64,000 nt of DNA, taken from assembly GCA_963781895.1 (NCBI GenBank), contig CAWAIM010000031.1, positions 62,001-126,000 of the forward strand. The letters run 5' to 3'. This DNA comes from Roseiarcus sp963781895. Its GTDB lineage: Bacteria; Pseudomonadota; Alphaproteobacteria; Rhizobiales; Beijerinckiaceae. Below are positions 27,728 through 36,597 of the stretch, piece by piece. The first letter of the stretch is position 1. Every line of letters begins with the position of its first letter. The position numbers and the translations under genes are program-made. Below the pieces are notes generated by a model. It did not search any database and was not told the origin of the DNA. It saw nothing but the letters and a program-made list of their open reading frames with translations.

Positions 27728-27994
27728 ATGTCTGGCTATTCCATCGTTATCTTGATCTGCTCCACCGTGCTTTCCAATGCCGACTGTCAGCCGGAAAGCG
27801 CGGTCGATGTCGTGCGCGGGCCGCAGGTCGACAATGTCGTCATGTGCTCGCTCAACGCCCAGACGATGATGTCGCGCACCGATCTCGTGCGCGGCGGCGG
27901 TTCGCAATACATGAAGGTCGTCTGCGCGCCGTCCATGAGCGCTGATCGATGGCAGGCCGAGATCGAGCGGCGCAAGTCCGCCCTATTGCAGTAA
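27728..27994 (+). CDS. Small cysteine-rich protein, paralogue 2
   Basis: 88 residues, clearly homologous to the gene at 27172: MSGYSIVILICSTVLSNADC, the same four cysteines, and the shared RGPQVDNVVMCSLNAQTMMS. By eye about three quarters of positions are identical, with most changes in the last 25 residues. A purine-rich ribosome site (GAAGAAGGGGG) precedes ATG 27728. The two genes arose by tandem duplication; the spacer between them contains a CRP-like palindrome. Function unknown. Confidence 0.75.
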   Translation: MSGYSIVILICSTVLSNADCQPESAVDVVRGPQVDNVVMCSLNAQTMMSRTDLVRGGGSQYMKVVCAPSMSADRWQAEIERRKSALLQ

Positions 27995-28026
27995 GTCGAT
28001 TTCTGCCGCTTCGGCGTCGCGACCGA

Positions 28027-28771
28027 TCACGCCCGGTCGGGCGATAACTTGTTGAACGCTTGGTTGATGATACCCACCTGGGACGGGTCGGTCGCAAGCT
28101 TGCCAGCGAAGCCGTCGCGCCGGGCCGTCTCGGCCTCGGTGCGTAGGCCTTCGACGTCGCGCACGTCGGCGAAGATCGCGTCGATCGCCGCCACGCCCGC
28201 CGCGGCCGCGGCGACGAGGGTCAGGTCGCGCGCGAGACGAAAGGGGCCGGCATAGGCGCCGGACGCCTCGCGGTAAGCCTCCGCCCGCAGCTCGGCGCCC
28301 AAACTCTCCATGCCCCAGGCCAGGCCGATCAGCCTCGCGCTGGCGCCGCGATAGCTCGCCATGCCGAACAGCGCCTGAGCCGTCTCGGTCGCCAGCGCCA
28401 GAATGCGCGTCGAGCCGTCGGCGATGCCGCACATGGCCTCCCGCACCGCGAGCTTGGCCGACAGCTGCTGAACGCTTGCTGCGCCCAGACTCCCCGGCAA
28501 CATGACCGCGTCGGGCGCGCCCGGCATGACCGCATCGAGATCGAGATCCGTCTCGCCCCCGGAGAGCGGGCTGACTCTGACGATGAGCGCCGGCGCCCCG
28601 GCGCGGGTCCGCGCTTCTTCAAGAAAACGCGCCGCCATCGCCCGCGCCGCCGCTTTGACGCCGGGCGGGCCCGGCCTCTCGAGATCGACCACCAGCGCGT
28701 CGGCGCCGCTCGACAGCGCCGCGGCGAGCTCCTGCCTCGTCGTCGGCTGGCGCGATCAGGAGCGAGCGCAC
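28027..28771 (-). CDS. HpcH/HpaI aldolase/citrate lyase (CitE-like) family protein (frameshifted)
   Basis: CitE-type lyase acting on a CoA ester such as a malyl- or citramalyl-CoA, about 247 residues. The N-terminus VRSLLIAPADDE, from GTG 28771, is in a different frame from QELAAALSSGADALVVDLER; one extra base near 28735 explains it. The rest is typical: ALIVRVSPLSGGETDLDLDA, MLPGSLGAASVQQL, LIGLAWGMESLGAEL and the C-terminal KLATDPSQVGIINQAF, with PSQ in place of the usual HPxQ. The start overlaps or abuts the stop of the MaoC-type dehydratase gene, so the two form an operon and probably act on successive CoA intermediates. Confidence 0.8.
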
Positions 28772-28776
28772 GACGG

Positions 28777-29274
28777 TCAGACCGAGACGATCTCGGGCGC
28801 GCGGCGGCGCATGAAGGCGGTGCGGCGACATTCGGCGACCAGCGTTCCGTCCTGCTTGAACGCCCGGTGCCTGAATTCGACGAGGCCCGCGTCGGGCCGC
28901 GATCTGGAGCTTCGCACCCCGATCACTTCCGTTTCCGCGCGCACCGTGTCGCCTTCGAACAGCGGCGCCGGAAAGGCGACTTCGCTCATGCCGAGATTGG
29001 CGATGGTCGTGCCGACGGTGGTGTCGTTGACCGATATGCCGATCATCAATCCGAGGGTGAACAGGGAATTCATCAGCGGCCGGCCCCATTCGGTCTCGGT
29101 GGCGCAGAAATGCGCGTCGATGTGCAGCGGCTGCGGATTGAGCGTCATGTTGGAAAACAGCATGTTGTCCATTTGCGTGACGGTGCGGGTGAGGCGGTGG
29201 CGGAAGACCTGGCCGGGCGAAAAATCCTCGAAATAAAGGCCTCCGCGCGGATGGGGAACGGTCGCTTTTTCCAT
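28777..29274 (-). CDS. MaoC-family dehydratase
   Basis: Hot-dog-fold enoyl-CoA or 3-hydroxyacyl-CoA hydratase/dehydratase, 165 residues. The hydratase motif region is QMDNMLFSNMTLNPQPLHID, with the catalytic Asp/His pair replaced or displaced: the usual D-x4-H is represented by N-x-x-PLHID. Later family blocks are FTLGLMIGISVND and VGTTIANLG. The start at ATG 29274 (MEKATVPHPRGG) has GAGAAA upstream; a longer frame reaches 29328. It leads a two-gene operon with the CitE-like lyase, resembling mesaconyl/citramalyl-CoA handling pairs; that assignment is inference. Confidence 0.87.
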   Translation of the reverse strand: MEKATVPHPRGGLYFEDFSPGQVFRHRLTRTVTQMDNMLFSNMTLNPQPLHIDAHFCATETEWGRPLMNSLFTLGLMIGISVNDTTVGTTIANLGMSEVAFPAPLFEGDTVRAETEVIGVRSSRSRPDAGLVEFRHRAFKQDGTLVAECRRTAFMRRRAPEIVSV

Positions 29275-29436
29275 GGGTTTCTCAGCTTTTCGAGCAACTT
29301 TAAGTTGTTGTTTACCATGTAGATGCAATTTGAGCGGGTATCGTCCCGGCCATCAGCCGCACGGGAGGGCGACCTGAAATTGAACCCGCCACCGGCCTGT
29401 CGCCAACCGACGCCCCCCTGCGCCGCGACAGACATA

Positions 29437-31030
29437 GTGCGCCGATTTCTTGCCTGGGCGCAACGCGTCGACGCCGAGGACCGGGCGGAAGCGGCGAGCG
29501 CGCTCGCGCGAGCCTACCTTCATTCCGATCTGAGCCCGTCGGTGCGCGCCGAGGCCGAGGTGGCGATGACCGCGCTGCTGGACGACCCTTCCGTGCTGGT
29601 GCGTCGCGCGCTCGCGGACGCCTTGGCGAGCGTCAATGACGCGCCGCGTCACCTGACGCTGGCGCTGGCGAACGACCAGGCGGAGGTCGCGGCGGTGGTG
29701 CTGGCGCGTTCGCCGGTTCTCACCGACGCCGAACTCGTCGACTGCGCCGCCATCGGCGACGCCATCGCCCAGTGCGCGATCGCGCGCCGGCCGAAGCTCG
29801 GCGCCGGCCCGTCAGCGGCCTTGGCCGAGATCGGCCAGCGCGACGCGGCGATCGCCCTCATCGGCAATCTGGAAGCCGATCTGCCGGCCAGCGCGCTGCA
29901 TCGGCTGTTCGCGCGCTTCGGCGACGACGCGGAAGCGCGCGAGGCCCTGCTTGCGCGCCCGTCTCTGCCCGCGAGCCTGATCGTGGATATCGCGATGGCG
30001 ACGGCGAAAGCCTTGAGCGATTCCGCGACCGCATGGCTCGGCCGGGGTCGCGCCGACCGCATTGCTCGCGAGGCGCGTGAACAAACGATCGTCGCGATCG
30101 CCGCATCTTGCCCAGGCGAGGAGCGGGCGGAACTCGCGCGCAGTTTGCGTGAGCGCGGCGCGCTGACGCTGGCGCTGCTCCTGCGCTCGCTGCTCTGCGG
30201 GGAGAGCGCGCTGTTCGCCGCCGCGCTGGCCGAACTCGCGCCCATGCCCCATTCCCGAGTCGCGGCCTTCATCCGCAATCCGAGCGGGGAGGGCTTCGCC
30301 GCGCTCGCGCTCAAGGCGGGGCTGCCGCGCCACAGTTTGACCGTGTTTCGCGCCGCTTTGGGCGCGCTCGCGACTTATCGCGGCGCACGCGGCGAAGGGC
30401 TCAAGTCGCCGCTGGTCGAGAAGGTCATCGCCGCCTGCGAGGCGCGCAAAGATCCCGCCCTCGCCAAAATCCTTGCGCTTCTCTGGCGGTTCGCCGCCGA
30501 GGCCGCGAGAGCCGAAGCGCGGAGTTTCGTGCGCCATGCGGCCGTCGACGCCCGCGCCCCGCGCCTGCCCAAGAACCTGGACTTTTCCCCCGCGGCCAAC
30601 GACCAACGCGGCCAGCCGTCATTGCTGTCTGTCGTCCAGGTTTCGCCGGGCGCAGGCCCGGCTCCCCGCGTCGAGCTGCCGATCGACCTGATCGCCACAT
30701 TCTCGGAGGCGGCCAACGATGGCGACGGCAAGTCGCCATATTTGACCGCCGTCCCTGATTCGACTCGGCGCCAACGCGCAGGCGCTCGATGCGCCGGACG
30801 GCGACGCCGCGCCAAACGTCGAACTCTCGATCGACTTCATTGCGGCGGCCCAGGGGGCGGACGCCGACGAGCACGTCGAGGCGCCGTCGTTGTCCCTCGG
30901 CTTTGAGCAGACCGGCGCGACCGCGGAAGCGCTCGACTTGAGCGCCATGCCCGATCAGAGCGACGAGGGCGCGTCGCCATCCGCCGAACCGGCGGTCGAC
31001 GTCATCGCCGGACTGGAAGAAGCAGCGTGA
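29437..31030 (+). CDS. DUF2336 domain-containing protein (frameshifted)
   Basis: A large helical-repeat protein of unknown function found widely in alphaproteobacteria, about 530 residues. The family start is recognisable in RRFLAWAQRVDAEDRAEAAS and ALARAYLHSDLSP, with HEAT-like repeats such as LLDDPSVLVRRALADALASV. Near 30765 the frame shifts by one extra base, after which LGANAQALDAPDGDAAPNVE and an acidic tail run to the stop at 31030. I prefer GTG 29437 because family members start just before RRFL; an upstream ATG at 29323 adds 38 low-complexity residues. It is divergent from the MaoC gene. Confidence 0.8.
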
Positions 31031-31052
31031 GAGGCCCTGAGGCGGCGCGCCG

Positions 31053-31724
31053 TTATGCGGCCCGCGCTTCCTTCATCGCCTGCCGCGCCTGCGCCATCGC
31101 CCGCCGCAGGAGGGAAGCGTCCTGCGCGCCCGGCACGGCGAGGCGACCTGCGAATATGAAGAACGGCACGCCGCTGACGCCGATCGCCTGCGCCTCGGCG
31201 ATCTCCTGGCGCACCGCGTCGATGTCGGCTCCCTCGGCGAACAGTTTTTCGACGACGCCGGCGTCGAGGCCGCAGCTGGCGGCGACGTCGATCAGCACGT
31301 CGCGGTCGCCGATATCTCGCCCGTCGACGAAATAAGCGCCAAACAGGCGGTCGACGACCTTGCCCTGCACGCCCGTTGAGCCGCCCCAGCGGATGAGGCG
31401 GTGAGCGTCGAGCGTATTGGGCGCGCGCTCGATCTTGTCAAAGGCGAAGGGAACGCCAACTTCGGCGCCGAGGCGCACGAGATTGTCGTGGATGGTCCGA
31501 AGCCGTCCGTCTCTGCCGAATTTTCTGGCCATATACTCGGCGCGGTCGAGTCCTCCCTCCGGGATCGTCGGGTCGAGCTGGTAGGGGCGCCAGCGCACCG
31601 CAACCGGCCGCGGCTCTTCAGCCAGCGCGGCTTCGAGCCGTTTCTCGCCGAGATAGCACCAGGGACAGACGACGTCGCTCACAACGTCGATGGTCAGGGT
31701 TTCGTCCGTTTCGCTCTGGCTCAT
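31053..31724 (-). CDS. DsbA-family oxidoreductase, FrnE-like
   Basis: Thioredoxin-fold protein of 223 residues, cytosolic since no signal peptide is seen. The redox motif is DVVCPWCYLGEKRLEAAL with Cys20 and Cys23, and the cis-proline loop is GVSGVPFFIF near residue 185. These and the block RWRPYQLDPTIPEGG are typical of FrnE (a DsbA-like oxidoreductase linked to stress resistance in Deinococcus) rather than 2-hydroxychromene-2-carboxylate isomerase. It converges on the DUF2336 gene with 22 bases between stops. Confidence 0.9.
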   Translation of the reverse strand: MSQSETDETLTIDVVSDVVCPWCYLGEKRLEAALAEEPRPVAVRWRPYQLDPTIPEGGLDRAEYMARKFGRDGRLRTIHDNLVRLGAEVGVPFAFDKIERAPNTLDAHRLIRWGGSTGVQGKVVDRLFGAYFVDGRDIGDRDVLIDVAASCGLDAGVVEKLFAEGADIDAVRQEIAEAQAIGVSGVPFFIFAGRLAVPGAQDASLLRRAMAQARQAMKEARAA

Positions 31725-32003
31725 GCCGTTGTTCCGCCTTTGTCGTCAAGCGAGGCCAGGCCCGGTGTCGTCGCCTCGCCGCCGCCGCGCCGCTGCAAGA
31801 GAGCATGGGCGCGGGGATTTTTCCCGCGCTCAGCGCGCCGAGAGCTTATCGCGCGGTCGGCGCAGCGGCAACGACCGCGCTCCCGCCGAATTGCCGCGCC
31901 TTGTCGTCGGCGCGCGGCGGCCGCACCGCGTCCGGATTTGCGCGCGCGGCCTCGCGCGACGCGCGTCGATTCGCCACGCTCGAACGTCAAGGAGGGCCGG
32001 AAT

Positions 32004-33815
32004 TCATGGCTCGCGCCTCCACCAGGCCGCAAGGTCGACGCCAAACAGCGGCGTCGTTTCTGGGCGGCCGAGCTTGGCCGAATAGGCGATCCATTGATCG
32101 GGGGCGTAGTAGAGCGGGGCGATGTAGAAGCCGGAGATCAGCAGGCGATCGAGCGCGCGGACCGCGGCGATGAAGTCCTCCTTGCTCCTGGCCGCCAGAA
32201 GCGCGGCGATCATCGCATCGACGGCGGGCGAAGCGACGCCGCAAATATTGTAGGCGCCTTCGGCGTTGGCCGACGCCGAGCCCCAGCGCGCGCGCTCCTC
32301 GTTGCCCGGCGAGGGCGAGGCGGTCCACGTTCCGAGCATCACGTCGAAGTCGAAGCGGGTGCGCCGCCGCTGGAACTGGACCTCGTCGACGAGCCGCACG
32401 TTCGCCGCGACCCCGATGCGCGCCAGATTGCGCGCATAGGCGAGGGCAAGACGCTCCTCCTGGCGATTTTTGACCGTTATCTCGAACGCGAGCGGGGTTC
32501 CATGTCCGTCGACCAGGCTTCCCTCGCGCAGGGAATAGCCGGCGCTCTCCAGAAGATCGATGGCTCGACGCGCGATCGTCCGATCGCGTCCCGTGCCGTC
32601 GGAAACCGGGGCTCGCCAGCGGCCCTCCATCACGTCGTCGCGCACGGCGCCCGGAAAGGGCGCCAAAAGCGCGCGCTCACGTTCGCTCGCCGGGCGGCCG
32701 ATCGAAGACAATTCGCTGTCGTCGAAAAATCCCTCGGAGCGCTTGTAGGCGCCGGCGTAAAGGTTGGCGTTGATCCATTCGAAATCGAACATCGAAGCGA
32801 GCGCTTCGCGAACGCGAGGGTCGGCAAACAGCGGGCGGCGGGTATTGAAGGCGAAGCCGGAGACGCCCTTCGGCAGGCGGTTCGGGATCGTGGCCTTGAT
32901 GATGCGCCCGTCTTTCACGGCGGGAAAATCATACTCTGAGCGCCAACGGGTCGTGTCGTCTTCGACCCGGTAGTCGATGAGCCCGGCCTTGAACGCTTCG
33001 AACATCGCGGTCGCGTCACGAAAATAGTCGATGCGGATCGTGTCGAAGTTGTAAAGGCCGCGGGAGACCGGCAGGTCACGGCCCCAGTAATTGGGGTCGC
33101 GCTGCAACACGAGCCGCTCGCCAGGCGTGACCTCCGTGACGCGATACGGCCCCGAGGCGACCGGAATCTGCAAGGTCTGATCGTCGAAACCCTCCGAATC
33201 AGTGTGCGCGCGGGACAGCACCGGCATCAACGCCAGCGTCAGGGGCAGCTCACGATCATTGGCGCCGGCAAGATCGAAGCGCACCGTCAGATCGTCTGGC
33301 GCCTCGACGCTTTTGACCAGACTGTAGGCGGCGCGCTGCTGCGGCCGGCCTTTCGCCTTCAACAGGTTGAAGGTGAAGAGGACGTCCGCGGACGTGATGG
33401 GCGCGCCGTCCGAGAAGTGAGCCGCCGGATCGAGATGGAAAACCAGCAGGTCACGCGCGTCGTTGGTCTCGAGGCTTTTCGCGATCAGGCCATAGAGCGT
33501 AAACGGCTCGTCGTTCGAGCGGACCATGAGTGATTGATAGACATTGCCGATGAGGCCCTGCGCGGTCGACAAGGCCTTGACGTTATACGGGTTGAGGCTG
33601 TCGAAGGCGCCCAGATAGGCGAGGTCGAGCCGACCGCCTTTGGGCGCCTCGGGATTGACATCGGGCAGGTGGTCGAAGGTCGGGGGCAGGGCCGGCTCGC
33701 CATGCATCGCGATTGCGCCGACCGGCTGGCCCACGTCGCCGGCGCGCGCGAACGCGTTCGCGGAGGCGACGATGAGCGCGACGCCCACCGCGAGGCGAAT
33801 CGTGAGATCAATCAT
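32004..33815 (-). CDS. Peptide ABC transporter substrate-binding protein, YejA-like
   Basis: Periplasmic family-5 solute-binding protein, 603 residues. A signal peptide (LAVGVALIVASANAFA) leads into AIAMHGEPALPPTFDHLPDV and PEAPKGGRLDLAYLGAFDSL, sequences characteristic of YejA. Later blocks include HFSDGAPITSADVLFTF and YWGRDLPVSRGLYNFD. YejABEF imports oligopeptides such as microcin C-type compounds in enterics; no yejBEF permeases or ATPase accompany this copy, so partners must lie elsewhere. Its ATG overlaps the stop of a small upstream frame (ATGA). Confidence 0.92.
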   Translation of the reverse strand: MIDLTIRLAVGVALIVASANAFARAGDVGQPVGAIAMHGEPALPPTFDHLPDVNPEAPKGGRLDLAYLGAFDSLNPYNVKALSTAQGLIGNVYQSLMVRSNDEPFTLYGLIAKSLETNDARDLLVFHLDPAAHFSDGAPITSADVLFTFNLLKAKGRPQQRAAYSLVKSVEAPDDLTVRFDLAGANDRELPLTLALMPVLSRAHTDSEGFDDQTLQIPVASGPYRVTEVTPGERLVLQRDPNYWGRDLPVSRGLYNFDTIRIDYFRDATAMFEAFKAGLIDYRVEDDTTRWRSEYDFPAVKDGRIIKATIPNRLPKGVSGFAFNTRRPLFADPRVREALASMFDFEWINANLYAGAYKRSEGFFDDSELSSIGRPASERERALLAPFPGAVRDDVMEGRWRAPVSDGTGRDRTIARRAIDLLESAGYSLREGSLVDGHGTPLAFEITVKNRQEERLALAYARNLARIGVAANVRLVDEVQFQRRRTRFDFDVMLGTWTASPSPGNEERARWGSASANAEGAYNICGVASPAVDAMIAALLAARSKEDFIAAVRALDRLLISGFYIAPLYYAPDQWIAYSAKLGRPETTPLFGVDLAAWWRREP

Positions 33816-34198
33816 CTTGACATGTTAGCACCGGGATTCGCCAATTCCTCCGTGTTCTGCCGCCTTTTTTTGACGAGCGCTCGCCTCGCCTTGGGCTCGC
33901 TCGGGAGCGAAGGCGGTTTCGCCAGCGGCTCGCCCGCCGCCCGCGACAGTTCCAGCGCCCGTCGCGGGTCGCTCGTAAATAGCGGAGGCTTCGCTTCCGG
34001 GCGGTCTTCAGACGCCGAAGGCTCGCTTTGCGCTCCGGGCTGGCGAAATTGTTGTTGGATTGTCGCGCCGGATGTGGAAAGAGGGCGCGCAACCGGGCTG
34101 CGCGCCGACGGCGCCGCAACGTCGCCCGACGGCTCGCCGATGTCGGACCACGGCGCCGCCGGGCGGCGCCAAACGGTCCGGCCGGGCGTAGCGATCAT
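33812..34198 (-). CDS. Hypothetical Pro/Arg/Ala-rich protein upstream of the YejA-like gene
   Basis: An open frame of 128 residues whose TGA overlaps the ATG of the YejA-like gene (ATGA), a layout typical of translationally coupled genes. The translation is low-complexity and disordered, without signal peptide or known domain (for example EPKARRALVKKRRQNTEEL near the end). No clear ribosome site precedes the start. The coupling is the only argument for it; it could equally be a chance frame in GC-rich leader DNA. Confidence 0.3.
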   Translation of the reverse strand: MIATPGRTVWRRPAAPWSDIGEPSGDVAAPSARSPVARPLSTSGATIQQQFRQPGAQSEPSASEDRPEAKPPLFTSDPRRALELSRAAGEPLAKPPSLPSEPKARRALVKKRRQNTEELANPGANMSR

Positions 34199-34224
34199 TT
34201 GCTCACGGTTTGAAAGGACGATTG

Positions 34225-35040
34225 ATGAGTTTTCATGTCACGCGCTTGGGCGCTGCGGCGCTCGCTGCGAGCCTCGCGTTGGGAGCGGGCGCCGCCGTTG
34301 CGCAGAACCCGACGGCCAAGCCCGCCGCGCCGCCGGCCGCTCCCGCCGCGCCGGCGCAGGGCGCGCAAGGCCAGCAGCCTGCGCCTGCGCCGCCCTCGAA
34401 AGTGGACCTGGTGTCGCCCGAGCCGCAATGGGCCAAGTTCTGCTCCAAGGAGCCCACGTCCGGCCGCGAAGCCTGCGCCACCATGCGCGACTTCGCGACG
34501 TCTTCCGATCAACCGCCGATGATCAGCGTCAATGTCTTCGAGGTGAAGGGCGACGAAAGGCGCAAGCTGCGCCTTTTGATCCTGCCGATCGGCATGTTGC
34601 TGAAGCCCGGGTTTCGCGTCGTCATCGACAAGGGCGAGCCGATCGACGGCAAGTACGACATGTGCTTCCAGAACGCCTGCTCGGCTGAAATCGACATCGG
34701 GGCGAAGACGCTCGAAGCCCTCAAGAAAGGGCAGACAATGAGCGTCATCATGCGCGTGCCTGGCGCGGGCGAACCCTCGGGCCGGGAATTGACGTTCAAC
34801 CTTCCATTGAAGGATCTGGGTCCAGCGTACGACGGCAAGCCGACCGACCCGAAATTGCTCGAACAGCAGCGCCAGGAGTTGCAGCAGCAGCTCCAGAAAA
34901 AGGCGGAAGAGCAGCGCAAGCGCCTTGAGCAACAGAATGGGCCCGCCGTCCCTGTCGGACCTGCCTCGCCTGTCGGGCCTGCCACGCCCGCGCCATTGCC
35001 CGCCGCCCCGGCGACGGCGCCCGCCGCGCCGGCCAAGTAG
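34225..35040 (+). CDS. Invasion-associated locus B (IalB) family protein
   Basis: Exported protein of 271 residues. The signal peptide is MSFHVTRLGAAALAASLALG and ends near AVAQNPTAKP. A Pro/Ala-rich linker follows, then the IalB domain: WAKFCSKEPTSGREACATMR, VRLLILPIGMLLKPGFRVV-like sequence and MCFQNACSAEIDIG, with paired cysteines. The C-terminus holds a Gln/Lys-rich coiled coil (QQRQELQQQLQKKAEEQRK) and an Ala/Pro tail. AAAGGA sits 6 bases before ATG 34225. IalB was defined in Bartonella; in free-living Rhizobiales the role is unclear but likely periplasmic. Confidence 0.9.
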   Translation: MSFHVTRLGAAALAASLALGAGAAVAQNPTAKPAAPPAAPAAPAQGAQGQQPAPAPPSKVDLVSPEPQWAKFCSKEPTSGREACATMRDFATSSDQPPMISVNVFEVKGDERRKLRLLILPIGMLLKPGFRVVIDKGEPIDGKYDMCFQNACSAEIDIGAKTLEALKKGQTMSVIMRVPGAGEPSGRELTFNLPLKDLGPAYDGKPTDPKLLEQQRQELQQQLQKKAEEQRKRLEQQNGPAVPVGPASPVGPATPAPLPAAPATAPAAPAK

Positions 35041-35063
35041 GCCGTCAGCACATAGAACGTCGC

Positions 35064-35083
35064 CCGCCTGCCCGGGCAGGCGG
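35064..35083. repeat. 20-bp palindrome after the IalB-family gene
   Basis: CCGCCTGCCC is followed by its exact reverse complement, 24 bases after the stop at 35040. Together with the next hairpin it may contribute to termination. Confidence 0.45.
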
Positions 35084-35104
35084 CGGCGTCCAATACGAAC
35101 CAGG

Positions 35105-35140
35105 GCGCGCGCCGGGACGCCGGGCGCGCTTTGTTTCGTT
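35105..35140 (+). terminator. Probable rho-independent terminator of the IalB-family gene
   Basis: GCGCGCGCCGG pairs with CCGGGCGCGC (one bulged base) and is followed by TTTGTTTCGTTT. It lies between the convergent IalB-family and hspQ genes. Confidence 0.65.
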
Positions 35141-35175
35141 TGGGTCTTTTCAGAGTCCTCTCGATCTCGTTCGCT

Positions 35176-35508
35176 TCAGCTCGCGAGCGGTTTGCTTCGC
35201 GATCGATAGTTGCCGTCGGGAGTCCGCTCGAAGGCTTCATGGACCCGCGGATGACGCACCGGCTCCCCGGAATCGTCGGGCAGAAGATTCTGCTCCGAGA
35301 CATAGGCGATGTATTGGCTGTCCGCGTTCTCGGCGTAGAGATGATAGAACGGCTGGTCTTTGGACGGGCGGACGTCGGCCGGGATCGAGCGCCACCATTC
35401 TTCGGTGTTGGCGAAGGTCGGATCGACGTCGTAGATGACCCCGCGGAACGGATAGATGCGGTGTTTGACCACCTGTCCGATGCCGAATTTGGCGGTGCGC
35501 GTATTCAT
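35176..35508 (-). CDS. hspQ: Heat shock protein HspQ
   Basis: 110 residues of the YccV-like/HspQ family (hemimethylated-DNA-binding domain). HspQ in Escherichia coli is a small specificity factor linked to the Lon protease. Family blocks are KFGIGQVVKHRIYPFRGVIY, DVDPTFANTEEWW and QPFYHLYAENADSQYIAYVS followed by EQNLLPDDSGEPVRHP. Length and start (MNTRTAKFGIGQ at 35508) are standard. It stands alone, between the terminator of the IalB gene and the malyl-CoA-lyase-like gene. Confidence 0.93.
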   Translation of the reverse strand: MNTRTAKFGIGQVVKHRIYPFRGVIYDVDPTFANTEEWWRSIPADVRPSKDQPFYHLYAENADSQYIAYVSEQNLLPDDSGEPVRHPRVHEAFERTPDGNYRSRSKPLAS

Positions 35509-35553
35509 GACAAGGGCTTAGACCGCGCCCGGAATGGCGTCAATTCGTTGACA

Positions 35554-36597
35554 TCAGAACTGATAAAGCTCTGCATATTCCGTGTCCTTGGCGGCGACCT
35601 GTTTAGCGAGGTCGACGATGACGCGCGCCTGCTTCCAGGTGGCGTCGTCCTGCATCTTGCCGTCGATCATCACCGCGCCCGATCCATCCGGCATGGCGGC
35701 CAGAATCTTGCGGGCGAAGGCGACCTCTGCCGGATCGGGTGAGAAGACCCGCTTGGCGATCGCGATCTGGCTCGGATGCAGGGTCCATGCGCCGGCGCAG
35801 CCGAGCAAGAACGCGTTTCGGAACTGCGCCTCGCAGGCGGCCCCGTCAGAAAAATCGCCGAACGGCCCATAGAACGGCTTGATTCCGTTGGCGGCGCAGG
35901 CGTCGACCATGCGCGCGACCGTATAGTGCCATGGATCCTGCTGTGCGCTGAGGCGCTGAGCGCCGGGTTCGGCCGCGTCGGCCAGCACCCGGTAACCGGG
36001 ATGGCCGCCGCCGACACGCGTCGTCTTCATCGCGCGTGAGGCTGCGAGATCCGCGGGGCCAAGGCTGAGCCCATGCATGCGCGGCGACGCGGCGGCGATG
36101 GCCTCGACATTGTTGACGCCCTGCGCGGTCTCCAGGATCGCGTGCGCAAGGATCGGTCTTTTGAGGCCGTGGCGGGCCTCGAGCAGCGCCAGATACTGGT
36201 CGAAGAAGTGGATGTCCCAGTCGCCCTCGACCTTGGGAAGCATCACAACGTCGATCTTGTCGCCGATCTCGCCGACCAGCCGGGTCATGTCGTCGAGGAA
36301 CCATGGCGAATTGAGCGCGTTGACTCGCACCCAAAGGCCCGTGGACCCGAAATCGGTCGCCTTCGCCATCGCGATCACGCCCTCGCGCGCCGCCTCCTTG
36401 GATTCGACCGGAATCGCGTCCTCGAGATTGCCGAGCACGACGTCCACCTGACGCACGAGTTCGCCCGCCTTCGCGCGCACCTTCTCGATGTGCGGCGGCA
36501 CGAAGTGAATCATGCGCTCGAGCCGCGACGGCAGGTCGAGGAGGGGGCGCGGCGCGCCGATCGCGAGCGGATCGAAATACTTGCGCGGGGCTTTCAT
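35554..36597 (-). CDS. Malyl-CoA lyase-like protein, HpcH/HpaI aldolase/citrate lyase family
   Basis: 347-residue CitE-fold lyase. It contains ERMIHFVPPHIEKVRAKAG, the metal-binding region VVLGNLEDAIPVESKEAARE, VMLPKVEGDWDIHFFDQYL, AHAILETAQGVNNVEAIAAA and the long C-terminal blocks MHGLSLGPADLAASRAMKTT, GPFGDFSDGAACEAQFRNAF and WTLHPSQIAIAKRVFSP. The GPFGDFSD block and flexible C-terminus match L-malyl-CoA/beta-methylmalyl-CoA lyases of Rhodobacter and methylotrophs rather than short CitE proteins. It would split malyl-CoA to glyoxylate and acetyl-CoA in the serine or ethylmalonyl-CoA route. No other serine-cycle gene is nearby. Confidence 0.83.
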   Translation of the reverse strand: MKAPRKYFDPLAIGAPRPLLDLPSRLERMIHFVPPHIEKVRAKAGELVRQVDVVLGNLEDAIPVESKEAAREGVIAMAKATDFGSTGLWVRVNALNSPWFLDDMTRLVGEIGDKIDVVMLPKVEGDWDIHFFDQYLALLEARHGLKRPILAHAILETAQGVNNVEAIAAASPRMHGLSLGPADLAASRAMKTTRVGGGHPGYRVLADAAEPGAQRLSAQQDPWHYTVARMVDACAANGIKPFYGPFGDFSDGAACEAQFRNAFLLGCAGAWTLHPSQIAIAKRVFSPDPAEVAFARKILAAMPDGSGAVMIDGKMQDDATWKQARVIVDLAKQVAAKDTEYAELYQF

